A stretch of 64,000 nucleotides of DNA from Nocardioides yefusunii. GTDB lineage: Bacteria > Actinomycetota > Actinomycetes > Propionibacteriales > Nocardioidaceae. The stretch spans positions 372,001 through 436,000 of the forward strand of contig NZ_CP034929.1 of the NCBI RefSeq assembly GCF_004014875.1. Reading direction: 5' to 3'. A program made the position numbers and the translations under genes. Shown piece after piece: positions 10,822 through 19,938 of this stretch (position 1 is its first letter; each line of letters opens with the position of its first letter). The notes below the pieces were generated by a model. The model did no database searches. It was given only the letters and a program-made list of their open reading frames with translations, and was not told the origin of the DNA.

Positions 10822-12105
10822 GTGAAGACCCTCGTGATCGGTACCGGCGGACGCGAGCACGCGCTCGCACTGGCTCTCTCCCGTGACCCGGAGGTGAGCG
10901 AGGTCCATGCCGCACCGGGCAACCCCGGCATCGGCGAGATCGCCACGCTGCACCCGGTCGACATCCTGGACGGCGACGCCGTGGCCGCGCTGGCCACCGC
11001 GATCGGCGCCGACCTCGTCGTCGTGGGCCCCGAGGCTCCGCTCGTCGAAGGTGTGGCCGACAAGGTCCGTGCCGCGGGCGTCCCGGTCTTCGGCCCCGAC
11101 GCCGCTGCCGCCCAGCTCGAGGGTTCCAAGGCCTTCTCCAAGGAGGTCATGGCCGCCGCGGGCGTCCCGACCGCCGGCTCCTTCACCTGCACCACCACCG
11201 CCGAGTACGTCGCGGCGCTCGACGCGTTCGGTGCCCCCTACGTCGTCAAGGACGACGCACTCGCCGCCGGCAAGGGCGTCGTCGTGACACTCGACCGTGA
11301 CGAGGCGCTCGCCCACGCCGAGGCGTGCGGCAGGGTCGTCATCGAGGAGTTCCTCGACGGCCCCGAGGTCTCCCTCTTCGCGGTCTGCGACGGCGGCATG
11401 GCCTACCCGCTGCAGCCCGCCCAGGACTTCAAGCGCATCTTCGACGGCGGCCAGGGCCCCAACACCGGCGGCATGGGCTCGTACTCGCCGTTGCCGTGGG
11501 CGCCCGCCGACCTCGCCGAGATCGTGATCGCCACCGTCGTCCAGCCCACGCTGGACGAGATGGTGCGCCGTGGCGCCCCGTACGTCGGCTGCCTCTACGT
11601 CGGCCTGTCGCTGACCAAGACCGGCCCCCGCGTCATCGAGTTCAACGCCCGCTTCGGTGACCCGGACATCCAGCCCGTCCTCGCCGTCCTCGAGTCCGGC
11701 CTCGGCGGCCTGCTGCTCGGTGCGGCCACCGGTCAGCTCTCCTCCGTCGAGCCGCCGGTCTTCTCCGACGGTGCCGCTGTCACCGTCGTGCTGGCCTCGG
11801 CCGGCTACCCGGAGTCGTCGTCGAAGGGCGACGTGATCACCGGCACCGCCGACGCCGCCGCGCAGGACGACGTCGACGTCATCCACGCCGGCACCGCGCT
11901 CGACGCCGACGGCAACCTGGTCACCGCCGGCGGCCGCGTGCTCGCCGTCCGTGCCACCGGCACCGACGTCGCCGACGCCCGCGCCAAGGCGTACGCGGCG
12001 GCCGAGAAGATCAACTTCGACGGCCTGCAGCAGCGATCCGACATCGCGGCCGAGCCGCTCGGTGTCATCGAGGGCGCCTCGCTCCTCGCCGGCACCACCG
12101 ACTGA
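10822..12105 (+). CDS. purD: Phosphoribosylamine–glycine ligase (GAR synthetase)
   Basis: Second step of de novo purine synthesis: ATP-dependent joining of phosphoribosylamine and glycine. It is an ATP-grasp enzyme of 427 aa, the usual monofunctional length. The N-terminal 'VIGTGGREHAL', the 'VVVGPEAPL' loop, ATP-grasp 'GGMGSYSP' near residue 218 and metal-binding 'EFNARFGDPD' near 272 are visible; the last motif reads DPDIQ where DPETQ is common. The GTG start follows a TAGAAT box (10808–10813) by only 8 bp, so the transcript is probably leaderless. purB follows 59 bp downstream and is probably cotranscribed. Confidence 0.97.
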   Translation: MKTLVIGTGGREHALALALSRDPEVSEVHAAPGNPGIGEIATLHPVDILDGDAVAALATAIGADLVVVGPEAPLVEGVADKVRAAGVPVFGPDAAAAQLEGSKAFSKEVMAAAGVPTAGSFTCTTTAEYVAALDAFGAPYVVKDDALAAGKGVVVTLDRDEALAHAEACGRVVIEEFLDGPEVSLFAVCDGGMAYPLQPAQDFKRIFDGGQGPNTGGMGSYSPLPWAPADLAEIVIATVVQPTLDEMVRRGAPYVGCLYVGLSLTKTGPRVIEFNARFGDPDIQPVLAVLESGLGGLLLGAATGQLSSVEPPVFSDGAAVTVVLASAGYPESSSKGDVITGTADAAAQDDVDVIHAGTALDADGNLVTAGGRVLAVRATGTDVADARAKAYAAAEKINFDGLQQRSDIAAEPLGVIEGASLLAGTTD

Positions 12106-12164
12106 CGCTCCCGCGTCTCCCGCACCTCACCCTCCACTCCTCGTCCCCTTCGGAAGGACACCTC

Positions 12165-13583
12165 ATGACCGTCCCCAACGTGCTGGCCAACCGTTACGCG
12201 GCCGCCGACCTCGCCGCGATCTGGTCGCCCGAGCACAAGATCGTCCTCGAGCGTCAGCTCTGGATCGCCGTGCTGAAGGCCCAGAAGGACCTCGGCATCG
12301 AGGTGCCGGACGGCGTCGTCGAGGCCTACGAGGCGGTCGTGGACAACGTCGACCTGAAGTCGATCGCCGACCGTGAGCGGATCACTCGCCACGACGTGAA
12401 GGCCCGCATCGAGGAGTTCTCCGACCTCGCCGGTCACGAGCACATCCACAAGGGCATGACCTCGCGCGACCTCACCGAGAACGTCGAGCAGCTCCAGCTG
12501 CGTCAGTCCCTCGAGCTGCTCCGCGACCGTGCCGTGGCCACCCTGGTGCGCCTGGGCCGCCTCGCCACCGAGCACGAGACCACCGTCATGGCCGGTCGTT
12601 CGCACAACGTCGCCGCACAGGCCACCACCCTGGGCAAGCGTTTCGCGACCGTGGCCGACGAGATGCTGATCGCCGTCCAGCGCATCGACGAGCTGCTCGC
12701 GCGCTTCCCGCTGCGCGGCATCAAGGGCCCCATGGGCACCGCCCAGGACATGCTCGACCTGCTCGACGGTGACGCCGCCAAGCTCGACGAGCTCGAGACC
12801 CGCGTCGCGAAGCACCTCGGCTTCGACAACGTCCTCACCTCGGTCGGTCAGGTCTACCCGCGCTCCCTCGACTTCGAGGTCCTTTCGGCCGTCGTGCAGC
12901 TGGTCGCCGGTCCCTCCAACCTCGCCACCACGATCCGCCTGATGGCTGGCATCGAGCTGGTCACCGAGGGCTTCAAGGAGGGCCAGGTCGGTTCCTCCGC
13001 GATGCCGCACAAGATGAACACCCGCTCCTGCGAGCGCGTCAACGGCCTCGCCGTCATCACCCGCGGTTACCTCTCGATGGTCGGCGAGCTCGCCGGTGAC
13101 CAGTGGAACGAGGGTGACGTCTCCTGCTCCGTCGTGCGCCGCGTGGCCCTGCCGGACGCCTTCTTCGCCGCCGACGGTCTGTTCCAGACCTTCCTCACCG
13201 TCCTGGACGAGTTCGGCGCTTTCCCGGCCGTCATCCAGCGTGAGCTCGACCGTTACCTGCCGTTCCTGGCCACCACCAAGGTGCTCATGGACGCGGTCAA
13301 GAACGGCGTCGGCCGCGAGGTCGCGCACGAGGTCATCAAGGAGGCTGCCGTCGGCACCGCCCTGGCGATGCGCAAGGGACAGGTGGAGAACGACGTCTTC
13401 GAGAAGCTCGCCGCCAGCCCCGAGCTGGGTCTGACCCGCGAGCAGATCGACGCCCTGGTCGCCGACCCGATCACCTTCACCGGTGCCGCGGTCTCCCAGA
13501 CCCAGGCCGTCGTCCGCAAGGTCGAGGCGCTGGCCGCGAAGTACCCGGCCGCTGCTGCCTACGTCCCGGGCGAGATCCTCTGA
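12165..13583 (+). CDS. purB: Adenylosuccinate lyase
   Basis: Cleaves SAICAR to AICAR plus fumarate, and adenylosuccinate to AMP plus fumarate, so it serves both the IMP pathway and the PurA branch. The 472-aa protein belongs to the fumarase/aspartase superfamily; the signature loop 'SSAMPHKMNTRSCERV' is at about residues 278–293, with 'GHEHIHKGMTSRDLTEN' upstream carrying a catalytic histidine. GGAAGGA lies 7 bp before the ATG. A strong hairpin follows at 13633. Confidence 0.97.
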   Translation: MTVPNVLANRYAAADLAAIWSPEHKIVLERQLWIAVLKAQKDLGIEVPDGVVEAYEAVVDNVDLKSIADRERITRHDVKARIEEFSDLAGHEHIHKGMTSRDLTENVEQLQLRQSLELLRDRAVATLVRLGRLATEHETTVMAGRSHNVAAQATTLGKRFATVADEMLIAVQRIDELLARFPLRGIKGPMGTAQDMLDLLDGDAAKLDELETRVAKHLGFDNVLTSVGQVYPRSLDFEVLSAVVQLVAGPSNLATTIRLMAGIELVTEGFKEGQVGSSAMPHKMNTRSCERVNGLAVITRGYLSMVGELAGDQWNEGDVSCSVVRRVALPDAFFAADGLFQTFLTVLDEFGAFPAVIQRELDRYLPFLATTKVLMDAVKNGVGREVAHEVIKEAAVGTALAMRKGQVENDVFEKLAASPELGLTREQIDALVADPITFTGAAVSQTQAVVRKVEALAAKYPAAAAYVPGEIL

Positions 13584-13632
13584 TCAGCTGCTCCTGATTC
13601 ACCCCGTCGTCCGACGCCTGCGCGCCGAACGA

Positions 13633-13668
13633 CGAAGGCCCGCCCTGAGTGACCGGGGCGGGCCTTCG
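13633..13668 (+). terminator. Terminator between purB and the convergent propeller gene
   Basis: A 13-bp perfect stem (cgaaggcccgccc) with a 10-nt loop lies between the convergent purB and the propeller-protein gene and can serve both strands. The stem starts like the fba terminator. Confidence 0.85.
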
Positions 13669-13687
13669 CGTGTCGGTGGTGCGTGCG

Positions 13688-14754
13688 TCAGACCTTCGGG
13701 ACGGTGGGGCAGGCGTCCCCGACCAGGACCAGGCCGCCGCCGGTGTACTGGGTGGAGGCGACGGTGACGTCGTGGAAGCCCCACACGGCGATGTCGACCG
13801 ACGACACGGGGACGTTCTCCGCAGTGGTGAGGACCGTCGCGTCGCTCATCGTGTTGTTGCCGTTGCCGGCCCAGCCGTAGACGGTGCCGTCGGCCTTGAG
13901 GCCCAGGTAGGTGCCGTCGGAGGCCTCGACGCGGCGGATGTCGGTCAGCTCGACCCCGGCGCTGTCCGTGACCGGGAAGGCGACGAACGTCCCTGCGCCG
14001 TTCGGGACGATGAAGCGTCGGGCCCGACCGTCGGTGGTGATCCACGTGCCGCCCAGGTAGCGGGAGTTGGTCTGGTAACCCCAGGCCGAGAAGTCGGCGA
14101 CGCCTCGGGCGCGTTCGGTCCAGGCCAGAGGAGCGTCCTGGGTGTCGAAGGTGTGGAGGGACCCGTCGGCGAACAGCACGACGACCCCGGAGTCGGTGCC
14201 CTGGACCTTCACCGCTGCGCCGTGGCCCGTGGGCAGTGCGTGCGAGGAGTGGGCGGGCCCGAAGCTGCCGACCTGTGCCGTCGTCGCGCTGCTCGGCACG
14301 GCGCTCCCGGCGTCCCGGACGTGGACGAGGTTCGCCCCGACGACGGAGACGACGCCGTAGCTGGTGACGATGGCGGTGGACCCGCCCTGGGCCTTGCGGT
14401 GGTGGCCCCAGGCGTGGGCCAGCGTCGTCGGACCGGTGAAGTGGCCGTCACCGGACCATCGGACCAGGCTCCAGGCGGTGTGGCGGGGGACCGAGACGAC
14501 GACGCCCCGGTCGATCGAGACGACTCCGTCGTTGCCGGTCGCGGCGGACACGGTCACTCCCGCTGCCGCCGGGTCGGCGACGACAGCACTGCCGGTCTGC
14601 GGGGTGGAGGTGGCGAAGGCAGGAGCGGTGGCTGCGACGGAGATGGCGGGGACGGTCCACAGTCCCGCGTGTCCCGAGTACGCGGCTGTCGGTGCAGTTG
14701 ACGTCGTCGGCAGCGGACCGGGGCGGCCTTGGCCGGCCCGTCCACAGGAAACAT
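13688..14754 (-). CDS. Exported RCC1-like propeller protein, 5' end frameshifted
   Basis: Member of the exported propeller family of this region (compare 16829–18481). The uninterrupted frame begins only at GTG 14557, but reading further upstream without a stop it encodes 'LWTVPAISVAATAPAFATS', the hydrophobic core and AxA cleavage site shared by the paralogues. That frame has no ATG or GTG start. An ATG at 14754 with GAAGGG 9 bp upstream opens a different frame encoding 'RCRRRQLHRQ', a plausible twin-arginine motif, so one indel near 14650–14690 is inferred. The body holds 'DGSLHTF', 'DGTVYGWAGN' and the conserved C-terminal 'VWGFHD…YTGGGLVLV'. It lacks most of the Ig-like domain of the 550-aa paralogue. 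Function unknown; likely cell-surface. Confidence 0.7.
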
Positions 14755-14974
14755 TTCCTGTTTCCCTTCAAAGAATCATCCCAAACCTCTTTGGCGCGAA
14801 AAAAGTGATCTTTCGTGCATGGTCGCCTCGGCAGGCTGATTTTGGCAGCATGCTCCCTGAATCGATGTAACCGTTCGGAAACGTTGCTGGACGAGGCTCC
14901 TGAGCCGGGGTTGTCTGGGGCCACCTGCCCCACGACGAACAGGAGGGGCGCCGAGGACCGGCGTCACGACACCC

Positions 14975-16744
14975 ATGGGAGACGACACCAAGAACGGGAC
15001 CCACGCAGGTCCCCGTCCTGACCGAGGACGCCGACGCCACCCGGCCCTCGACTTCGGTCCGATCGACGCCGAACGTCAGCGGGGACGCTTCGACCCCGTC
15101 GTCTTCGGGGTCGTGGCCGTCATCGTCCTGGTCTTCCTCGTGTGGGGTGCCACTGACACCGCGGGGATGAAGTCCTTCGTCGACGACGCCCTGGCCTGGG
15201 TCCTGGAGAACACCGGCTGGCTCTTCGTGCTGGTCTCCAGCAGTTTCGTCGCCTTCGTGCTGTGGCTCGCCCTGGGCAAGTTCGGCCGCATCCCCTTGGG
15301 TCGCGACGACGAGGAGCCGGAGTTCCGTACCGCCAGTTGGGTCGCGATGATGTTCAGCGCCGGCATGGGCATCGGGCTCATGTTCTGGGGCGCGGCCGAA
15401 CCGCTGCAGTACGTCCGCAACCCGATCCCGGGCACCGACCCCGAGCATGCGGTCGAGAACGCCATGGCCCAGACGCTGTTCCACTGGACGCTGCACCCGT
15501 GGGCGATCTACTGCGTCGTGGGTCTGGCGGTCGGCTACGGCATGTACCGCAAGGGGCGGGTCCAGCTGATCAGCCAGATCTTCCGACCGCTGCTGGGCAA
15601 GGCCGTCGACGGCCCCGCCGGCAAGGTGATCGACATGCTCGCGATCTTCGCGACGCTGTTCGGCTCGGCGGCCTCGCTCGGCCTCGGGGCCCTGCAGATC
15701 GCTGAGGGCTACACGATCGTCTCCGACGGTGGCCGCATCACCAACACGTTCCTGGTGGTCCTGATCGTGGTCCTGACGATCTGTTTCATCGTCTCGGCCG
15801 TCTCCGGCGTCGCCCGCGGCATCCAGTACCTGTCCAACATCAACATGGTGCTGGCGCTCGCGTTGGCGATCTTCGTCTTCGTCGCCGGCCCCACCGTGTT
15901 CATCCTCGACATGATCCCGGCCTCGCTCGGCACCTACGTCGACCAGATGGGGGTGATGGCCGGCCGCACCGGCGCGGAGGGCGAAGAGGTCGCCACCTGG
16001 CTGGGCAGTTGGACCGTCTTCTACTGGGCCTGGTGGGTGTCGTGGACGCCCTTCGTGGGCATGTTCATTGCTCGCATCTCCCGGGGTCGCACCATCCGCC
16101 AGTTCGTCTTCGGCGTGCTGATGGTGCCGAGCGTCGTGAGCCTGGTGTGGTTCGCGATCTTCGGTGGTGCAGCGATCTTCGAGGAGCAGACCGGCGCGAT
16201 GCTCGGCGAGGACTCCACCGAGATCCTCTTCGGCCTGCTCGACCAGTACCCGATCGCACAGGTCACCAGCATCCTGGTGATGCTGCTGGTCGCGATCTTC
16301 TTCGTCTCCGGCGCCGACGCCGCCTCGATCGTGATGGGCTCGCTCTCCGAACGCGGAGCGGCAGAGCCCAAGAGGGTGAACGTCGTCTTCTGGGGATCGC
16401 TCACCGGCGCCGTGGCGGCAGTGATGCTGGTGATCGGCAACCGCTCGGGGGAGGGTGGCGACTCGGCCCTGGTCAGTCTGCAGAACATCACCATCGTCGC
16501 GGCGCTGCCGTTCGTCGTGGTGATGGTCGGGATCTGCGTGGCCCTGGTCCGCGACCTCAACCGTGACCCGGTCGTGGTGCGGCGCAGGTACGCGGCCGCG
16601 CGGGTCGAGGAGGCCGTCCTGCACGGCGTCGAGGACCACGGCGACGACTTCGCGCTGGCCGTCGTGCACGACGAAGAGGCCACCAACCCGTTGGCTCCCA
16701 AGACCCCTCCGGCCGGGATGCCGGTCGTCGACGTCGAGTCCTGA
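14975..16744 (+). CDS. BCCT-family osmolyte transporter
   Basis: Secondary transporter of the betaine/choline/carnitine family, 589 aa with 12 predicted membrane helices, probably coupled to sodium or protons. Family signatures are the glycine stretch 'GMGIGLMFWGAAEP' and the helix-8 motif 'FYWAWWVSWTPFVGMFIA' followed by 'RISRGRTIR'. The first ~35 and last ~60 residues are charged cytoplasmic tails, which in BCCT carriers sense osmotic stress. The gene is flanked on both sides by exported propeller-protein genes on the other strand. Glycine betaine is the likeliest substrate, but this cannot be read with certainty. The ATG start has only a weak ribosome-binding site. Confidence 0.92.
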   Translation: MGDDTKNGTHAGPRPDRGRRRHPALDFGPIDAERQRGRFDPVVFGVVAVIVLVFLVWGATDTAGMKSFVDDALAWVLENTGWLFVLVSSSFVAFVLWLALGKFGRIPLGRDDEEPEFRTASWVAMMFSAGMGIGLMFWGAAEPLQYVRNPIPGTDPEHAVENAMAQTLFHWTLHPWAIYCVVGLAVGYGMYRKGRVQLISQIFRPLLGKAVDGPAGKVIDMLAIFATLFGSAASLGLGALQIAEGYTIVSDGGRITNTFLVVLIVVLTICFIVSAVSGVARGIQYLSNINMVLALALAIFVFVAGPTVFILDMIPASLGTYVDQMGVMAGRTGAEGEEVATWLGSWTVFYWAWWVSWTPFVGMFIARISRGRTIRQFVFGVLMVPSVVSLVWFAIFGGAAIFEEQTGAMLGEDSTEILFGLLDQYPIAQVTSILVMLLVAIFFVSGADAASIVMGSLSERGAAEPKRVNVVFWGSLTGAVAAVMLVIGNRSGEGGDSALVSLQNITIVAALPFVVVMVGICVALVRDLNRDPVVVRRRYAAARVEEAVLHGVEDHGDDFALAVVHDEEATNPLAPKTPPAGMPVVDVES

Positions 16745-16758
16745 CGCACCACGCCCAC

Positions 16759-16802
16759 GCACGTGTGCCCCGTTCGCTGTTCGGCGGACGGGGCACACGT
16801 GC
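16759..16802. terminator. Bidirectional terminator between BCCT and propeller genes
   Basis: A perfect 15-bp stem (gcacgtgtgccccgt) with a 14-nt loop lies between the ends of two convergent genes. Confidence 0.85.
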
Positions 16803-16828
16803 GTCAGGCGCGGGGCAGGAGTGCTGTG

Positions 16829-18481
16829 TCAGCAGCCGGCCGAGTTCTTCAGGACGTAGCCGCCGCCGTAGTAGTTGGAGCCCAGGTGCAGCCCCCACAC
16901 GTTGAGGTCGGTGGTGGTGCCGGAGCCGACAGCCAAGGTGGTGGCGCGGTTGCGTCCGGCGTTGTCCAGGTTGCCTCCGGTGGCCCACACGGTGCCGTCG
17001 GAGGTGAGGAGCAGGTAGGTGCCGTCGGAGGAGAACGTCTTGGTGATGCCGCTCAGCGGGGTGCGGTCCGACGCACGGGTGACGGGCTCGGGGGTGTACC
17101 AGGTGCGGTCGCCGAAGAACTTGAACGCGGTCCCTGCCGTGGTGATCCACATTCCGCCGGCGTAGATGTCGCCGAAGCCCCAGAAGGAGAAGTCGACGAC
17201 GTCGGAGGCGCGCTTCGTCCAGGAGTTGGCGTCGGAGGAGTAGACGCCGCGCGACCAGAGATTGCCGGCGGTGTCCAGGATCATCAGGCCGGCGCTGCCG
17301 GTGGCGATCTTGGCGACGCCGGTTGCGCCAGCCGGCAGCGCGATGGAGCTGGCCTTCGCGTCGGAGCCCCACGACCAGAGCTTGCCGTCGGCGATCGCAG
17401 AGCCGCCCACCTTGGTGCCGTTGTAGACGTAGCCGAAGGTGTCGAGCTGGGTGACGTTGCCCGAGGCCAGGATCTGGGTGGCGGTGGCGCTGGAGCCACG
17501 GGTTGCGGTGGTCCAGGAGAAGACGCCGGTGGTGGTGCGAACGTACGAGCGGGTCTGGTCGGAGGCGACCTGGAGGACCGTGCCGGTGATGCCGGAGACC
17601 TTCGCGACCACGAGCGTGCCGGAGGTGGTGCCGGTGCGGTACCACTGGAAGACGTTTCCGGACGCGCTCGCCGCGACGCCGCCGGTGGACTGGTCGTTGT
17701 CGGCGATCGAGGTCCAGGCGTCGACGAACTGCATTCCGGTCACCTCGGTGCCGGAGTGCTTCAGCGCGACGGGAGCGGTGGTGGGGGCGTCGATGTTGCG
17801 ACCCCACAGGCGGACGGTGCCGCCGGCGGCGATGACGGCACCGTTGGCACCGTTCTTCACCTGGTCGCTGCCGGCGGAGTTGGTGGCGGTGTACTGGTCG
17901 CCCATGATCGCGCCGGCGCTGACGGCCGAACCCACCGACACCTCGAGGGCGCTGAACGTGGCCGAGGCGGTGGATGAGCCGGTGGAGCGGTGGATCTCGA
18001 AGACTTCGCCGGGGGCAGGGGTCACGACGACCGACTGGGTCGTGGTCTCGCCGCGGTAGGCGACGGTGACCGTGTAGGTGCCGGCCGAGCCGGTGGGGAC
18101 GATCGCCGGGACGGTGACGACGCCGTTGCGGCCGACCGGGACTTCCAGGACGGTGACGCCGTCGACGTTCGCGCCGAGGCCGCCGGCGAACGTGAGGCCG
18201 AAGGGCAGCTGCACGGTGACGGTGTCAGTGGTGGGGGCCGGCTGGTTGTTGCGGGTGGCCAGGAACGTGATGCCTGCGTGCTGCTGGCACTGCTCGACCG
18301 TCGGGGTGGGGACGTTGTCGACGGGCTCGATGGCGTAGTTCTCGACGACGACCTGACCGGTCGAGGGGACCGATGTCGCGTAGGCGGGGGCGGCCGCCGC
18401 GACGGCCACGGCCGGTGTGGTCCAGGAGAGCGTGCGCACGACGGCGCGACGGCTCAGGGAGGTGTGCTCGGGGGAGTGCAT
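16829..18481 (-). CDS. Exported Ig-like plus RCC1-type propeller protein
   Basis: The best-preserved member of the local family, 550 aa. It starts with a twin-arginine-type signal (RR at 11–12, 'TPAVAVAAAAPAYA' core, cleavage near residue 35). An Ig-like or adhesin-type domain of about 130 residues follows ('GTYTVTVAYRGETTTQSV'). About 370 residues of RCC1-like propeller repeats with short WG-containing strands come next ('VRLWGRN', 'KLWSWGSD', 'TVWATGGN'). The C-terminus is 'VWGLHLGSNYYGGGYVL' ending in a cysteine; this ending recurs in the paralogue at 19939. TGAAGGA lies 6 bp before the ATG. Role unknown; surface binding or adhesion is a guess. Confidence 0.82.
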   Translation of the reverse strand: MHSPEHTSLSRRAVVRTLSWTTPAVAVAAAAPAYATSVPSTGQVVVENYAIEPVDNVPTPTVEQCQQHAGITFLATRNNQPAPTTDTVTVQLPFGLTFAGGLGANVDGVTVLEVPVGRNGVVTVPAIVPTGSAGTYTVTVAYRGETTTQSVVVTPAPGEVFEIHRSTGSSTASATFSALEVSVGSAVSAGAIMGDQYTATNSAGSDQVKNGANGAVIAAGGTVRLWGRNIDAPTTAPVALKHSGTEVTGMQFVDAWTSIADNDQSTGGVAASASGNVFQWYRTGTTSGTLVVAKVSGITGTVLQVASDQTRSYVRTTTGVFSWTTATRGSSATATQILASGNVTQLDTFGYVYNGTKVGGSAIADGKLWSWGSDAKASSIALPAGATGVAKIATGSAGLMILDTAGNLWSRGVYSSDANSWTKRASDVVDFSFWGFGDIYAGGMWITTAGTAFKFFGDRTWYTPEPVTRASDRTPLSGITKTFSSDGTYLLLTSDGTVWATGGNLDNAGRNRATTLAVGSGTTTDLNVWGLHLGSNYYGGGYVLKNSAGC

Positions 18482-18681
18482 CGGGGTCCTTCAGGCAGGA
18501 ATCGGCGCCGCGGGGGCGGCGTCAGTGGGGGGGATCCTGACTTCTCGGGGGGCATTCGCTTCCGGATGACAGGAGCACTCCACTGTCGCATTTCAATGAA
18601 ATGTCTAAGAAACTCGCGATGCCTGCCGATGCGCCACATTTCCGCAGGTGAGCGGGCGATTCGGCGCCCGTGGAGACGAAG
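18482..18681. other. Promoter region of the 550-aa propeller gene
   Basis: About 200 bp without a supported coding frame. On the minus strand the leader contains G+C-rich hairpins (gtcag…ctgac and cgccgc…gcggcg) just upstream of the ribosome-binding site. Confidence 0.4.
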
Positions 18682-18712
18682 AACACCCCGGCACTCGTGG
18701 GGCGGGGGTGTT
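18682..18712 (-). terminator. Probable terminator of the monooxygenase gene
   Basis: An imperfect stem (aacacccc / ggggtgtt) lies 34 bp after the stop of the minus-strand monooxygenase gene. Confidence 0.5.
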
Positions 18713-18745
18713 TCGTGGGGCGTGTGGTGCTGCCGGTGTCATTCC

Positions 18746-19044
18746 TCAGGGCTTCACGTCGAGCACGACGTCGAACTCCATGAGCTCTGCACCCGACGCG
18801 ACCGGCTTGCCGTGCTGGCCGGCGTGCGCGGCGCGGGCGTCGCCGTCTCGCCAGGCGACGAACGACTCCTCGTCGGCCCACTGGGTGACGACGAAGTAGC
18901 GGTCTCGTTCGCGGTGGGGCGCAGCAGCTGGAAGCCGAGGAAGCCCGGGGTTCCGTTCATCTGGCCCGCGCGCTCGGGAAGCGGCGCTCGTTCGGCTCCG
19001 GCCTGCGGCGGGACGGAGATGGCGTTGATCTTCACGAGGCTCAT
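18746..19044 (-). CDS. Antibiotic biosynthesis monooxygenase (ABM)-like protein, frameshifted
   Basis: Small ferredoxin-fold ABM/heme-degrading-type protein of about 100 aa. From ATG 19044 the frame gives 'MSLVKINAISVPP' and 'NGTPGFLGFQLLRP', then runs out of register near 18905; the next frame continues 'YFVVTQWADEESFVAWR' and 'ELMEFDVVLDVKP' to a TGA at 18746. A single indel restores a full-length family member. A second, self-compensating shift may lie near 18985, where 'AERAPLPERAGQ' replaces the expected 'ELE+RF-ERAG' pattern. I regard this as sequence error rather than gene decay. The role may be oxidation or heme breakdown; the substrate is unknown. Confidence 0.75.
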
Positions 19045-19075
19045 GGATTCACCGTAGTGAGGATGGGTGGAGGGG

Positions 19076-19671
19076 TCAGAGTCCGGGGAGAGTGACGTAC
19101 CCGGGGGCGTGGGCGCCATCCCGCAGGCGAGGTTGTCCCCGGAGACGGGGAGTGTGATCGGCGGGTCGAACGGGGCCGCCCCGGGCTCATCAGTGATGTA
19201 GGCGCTGAGTGTCGCGGCGCTGGTGCCCCGTGGCAGTAGAACGCAGGGACGGAGACGGGCCTCCTGTGCCGCTGATCGCGTAGTCGGCCCCGATGAACTT
19301 GCCGCCAGTCAGCACGAAGGTCACCCGCTTGCCCGGCACGCCTGCGCCACTGGCATCGGTCACCTGCGCATTGATGCGCGATGAGAAGTTGCCAGTGCTG
19401 ACGCAGTTGGGCAGGCCATCGGCCGGGTTGATCTCGAATGGCCCGATGGAGATGGGGGGAATCGATGCGAGTTGCTCCGTGAGAGCGTCCTCGACGTTCT
19501 CGACGTCAACGCTCAGGAACAGTGGCCCAGAGGGCGAGCCGGCAAAGGCCGGAGACGTCGACGCGACGGCGATGGCTGGCGCTGTCCATGCGGCGGCGCG
19601 CATGGCGGTGCGGCGGTCGACCTTGAGTTCGGTCTTCGGTGCTCGGGGCCCAGTGGTGCGGGGTGAGTCAT
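19076..19671 (-). CDS. Exported Ig-like domain protein with twin-arginine-type signal, frameshifted
   Basis: About 195 aa if repaired. ATG 19671 follows GAGAGGA and begins 'MTHPAP', like its neighbour at 21576 ('MNHPTP'). After an apparent indel the signal continues as 'VDRRTAMRAAAWTAPAIAVA' with cleavage near 'PAFAGS'. A single invasin/Ig-like domain follows ('INAQVTDASGAGVPGKRV', 'VTFVLTGGKF'). A second shift near 19230 leads to 'SAATLSAYITDEPGAAPF', 'PVSGDNLACG' and a probable end 'YVTLPGL' at TGA 19076. There are no propeller repeats. It shares its 5' leader with the gene at 21576. Confidence 0.6.
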
Positions 19672-19770
19672 GGTTGTCCTCTCGATTCAGGGGGCGGACG
19701 GCACGCCCCTGTGAGGACGTGGACGACGTTGCCCCCCCCCCCGGCTGTCGTCCTGGTCGGTTCTGACCAG
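19672..19770 (-). promoter_or_regulatory. Structured 5' leader, copy A
   Basis: Three potential stem-loops precede the ribosome-binding site on the minus strand: 19753–19770 (ctggtc/gaccag), 19722–19752 (gacgac/gtcgtc) and 19688–19711 (caggggcg/cgcccctg-type). All three recur in order at 21577–21676. A run of 11 C at 19732–19742, within the second loop, is a likely site of sequencing error. Confidence 0.55.
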
Positions 19771-19938
19771 CAAGATGTTGACGCTTCAGTCTGTGCACCA
19801 TGACGTGATTTCGTCCGGAATTTCATACGCTTTTTCGCCGATCTCGGCGAGAGGTGCATCACTACCGCGCGGTAATGAGGGTGGTGCGGGCGTCCGTCAA
19901 CGCCCGCACCACCCGGCTCGGGTCCCGTTCCGGGAGGT

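Noticed and set aside
13688..14557. Taking the propeller protein at 13.7 kb as a cytoplasmic protein starting at GTG 14557
   Set aside because: The frame continues upstream without a stop and encodes the same exported-protein signal core as its paralogues, so the GTG start is unlikely.
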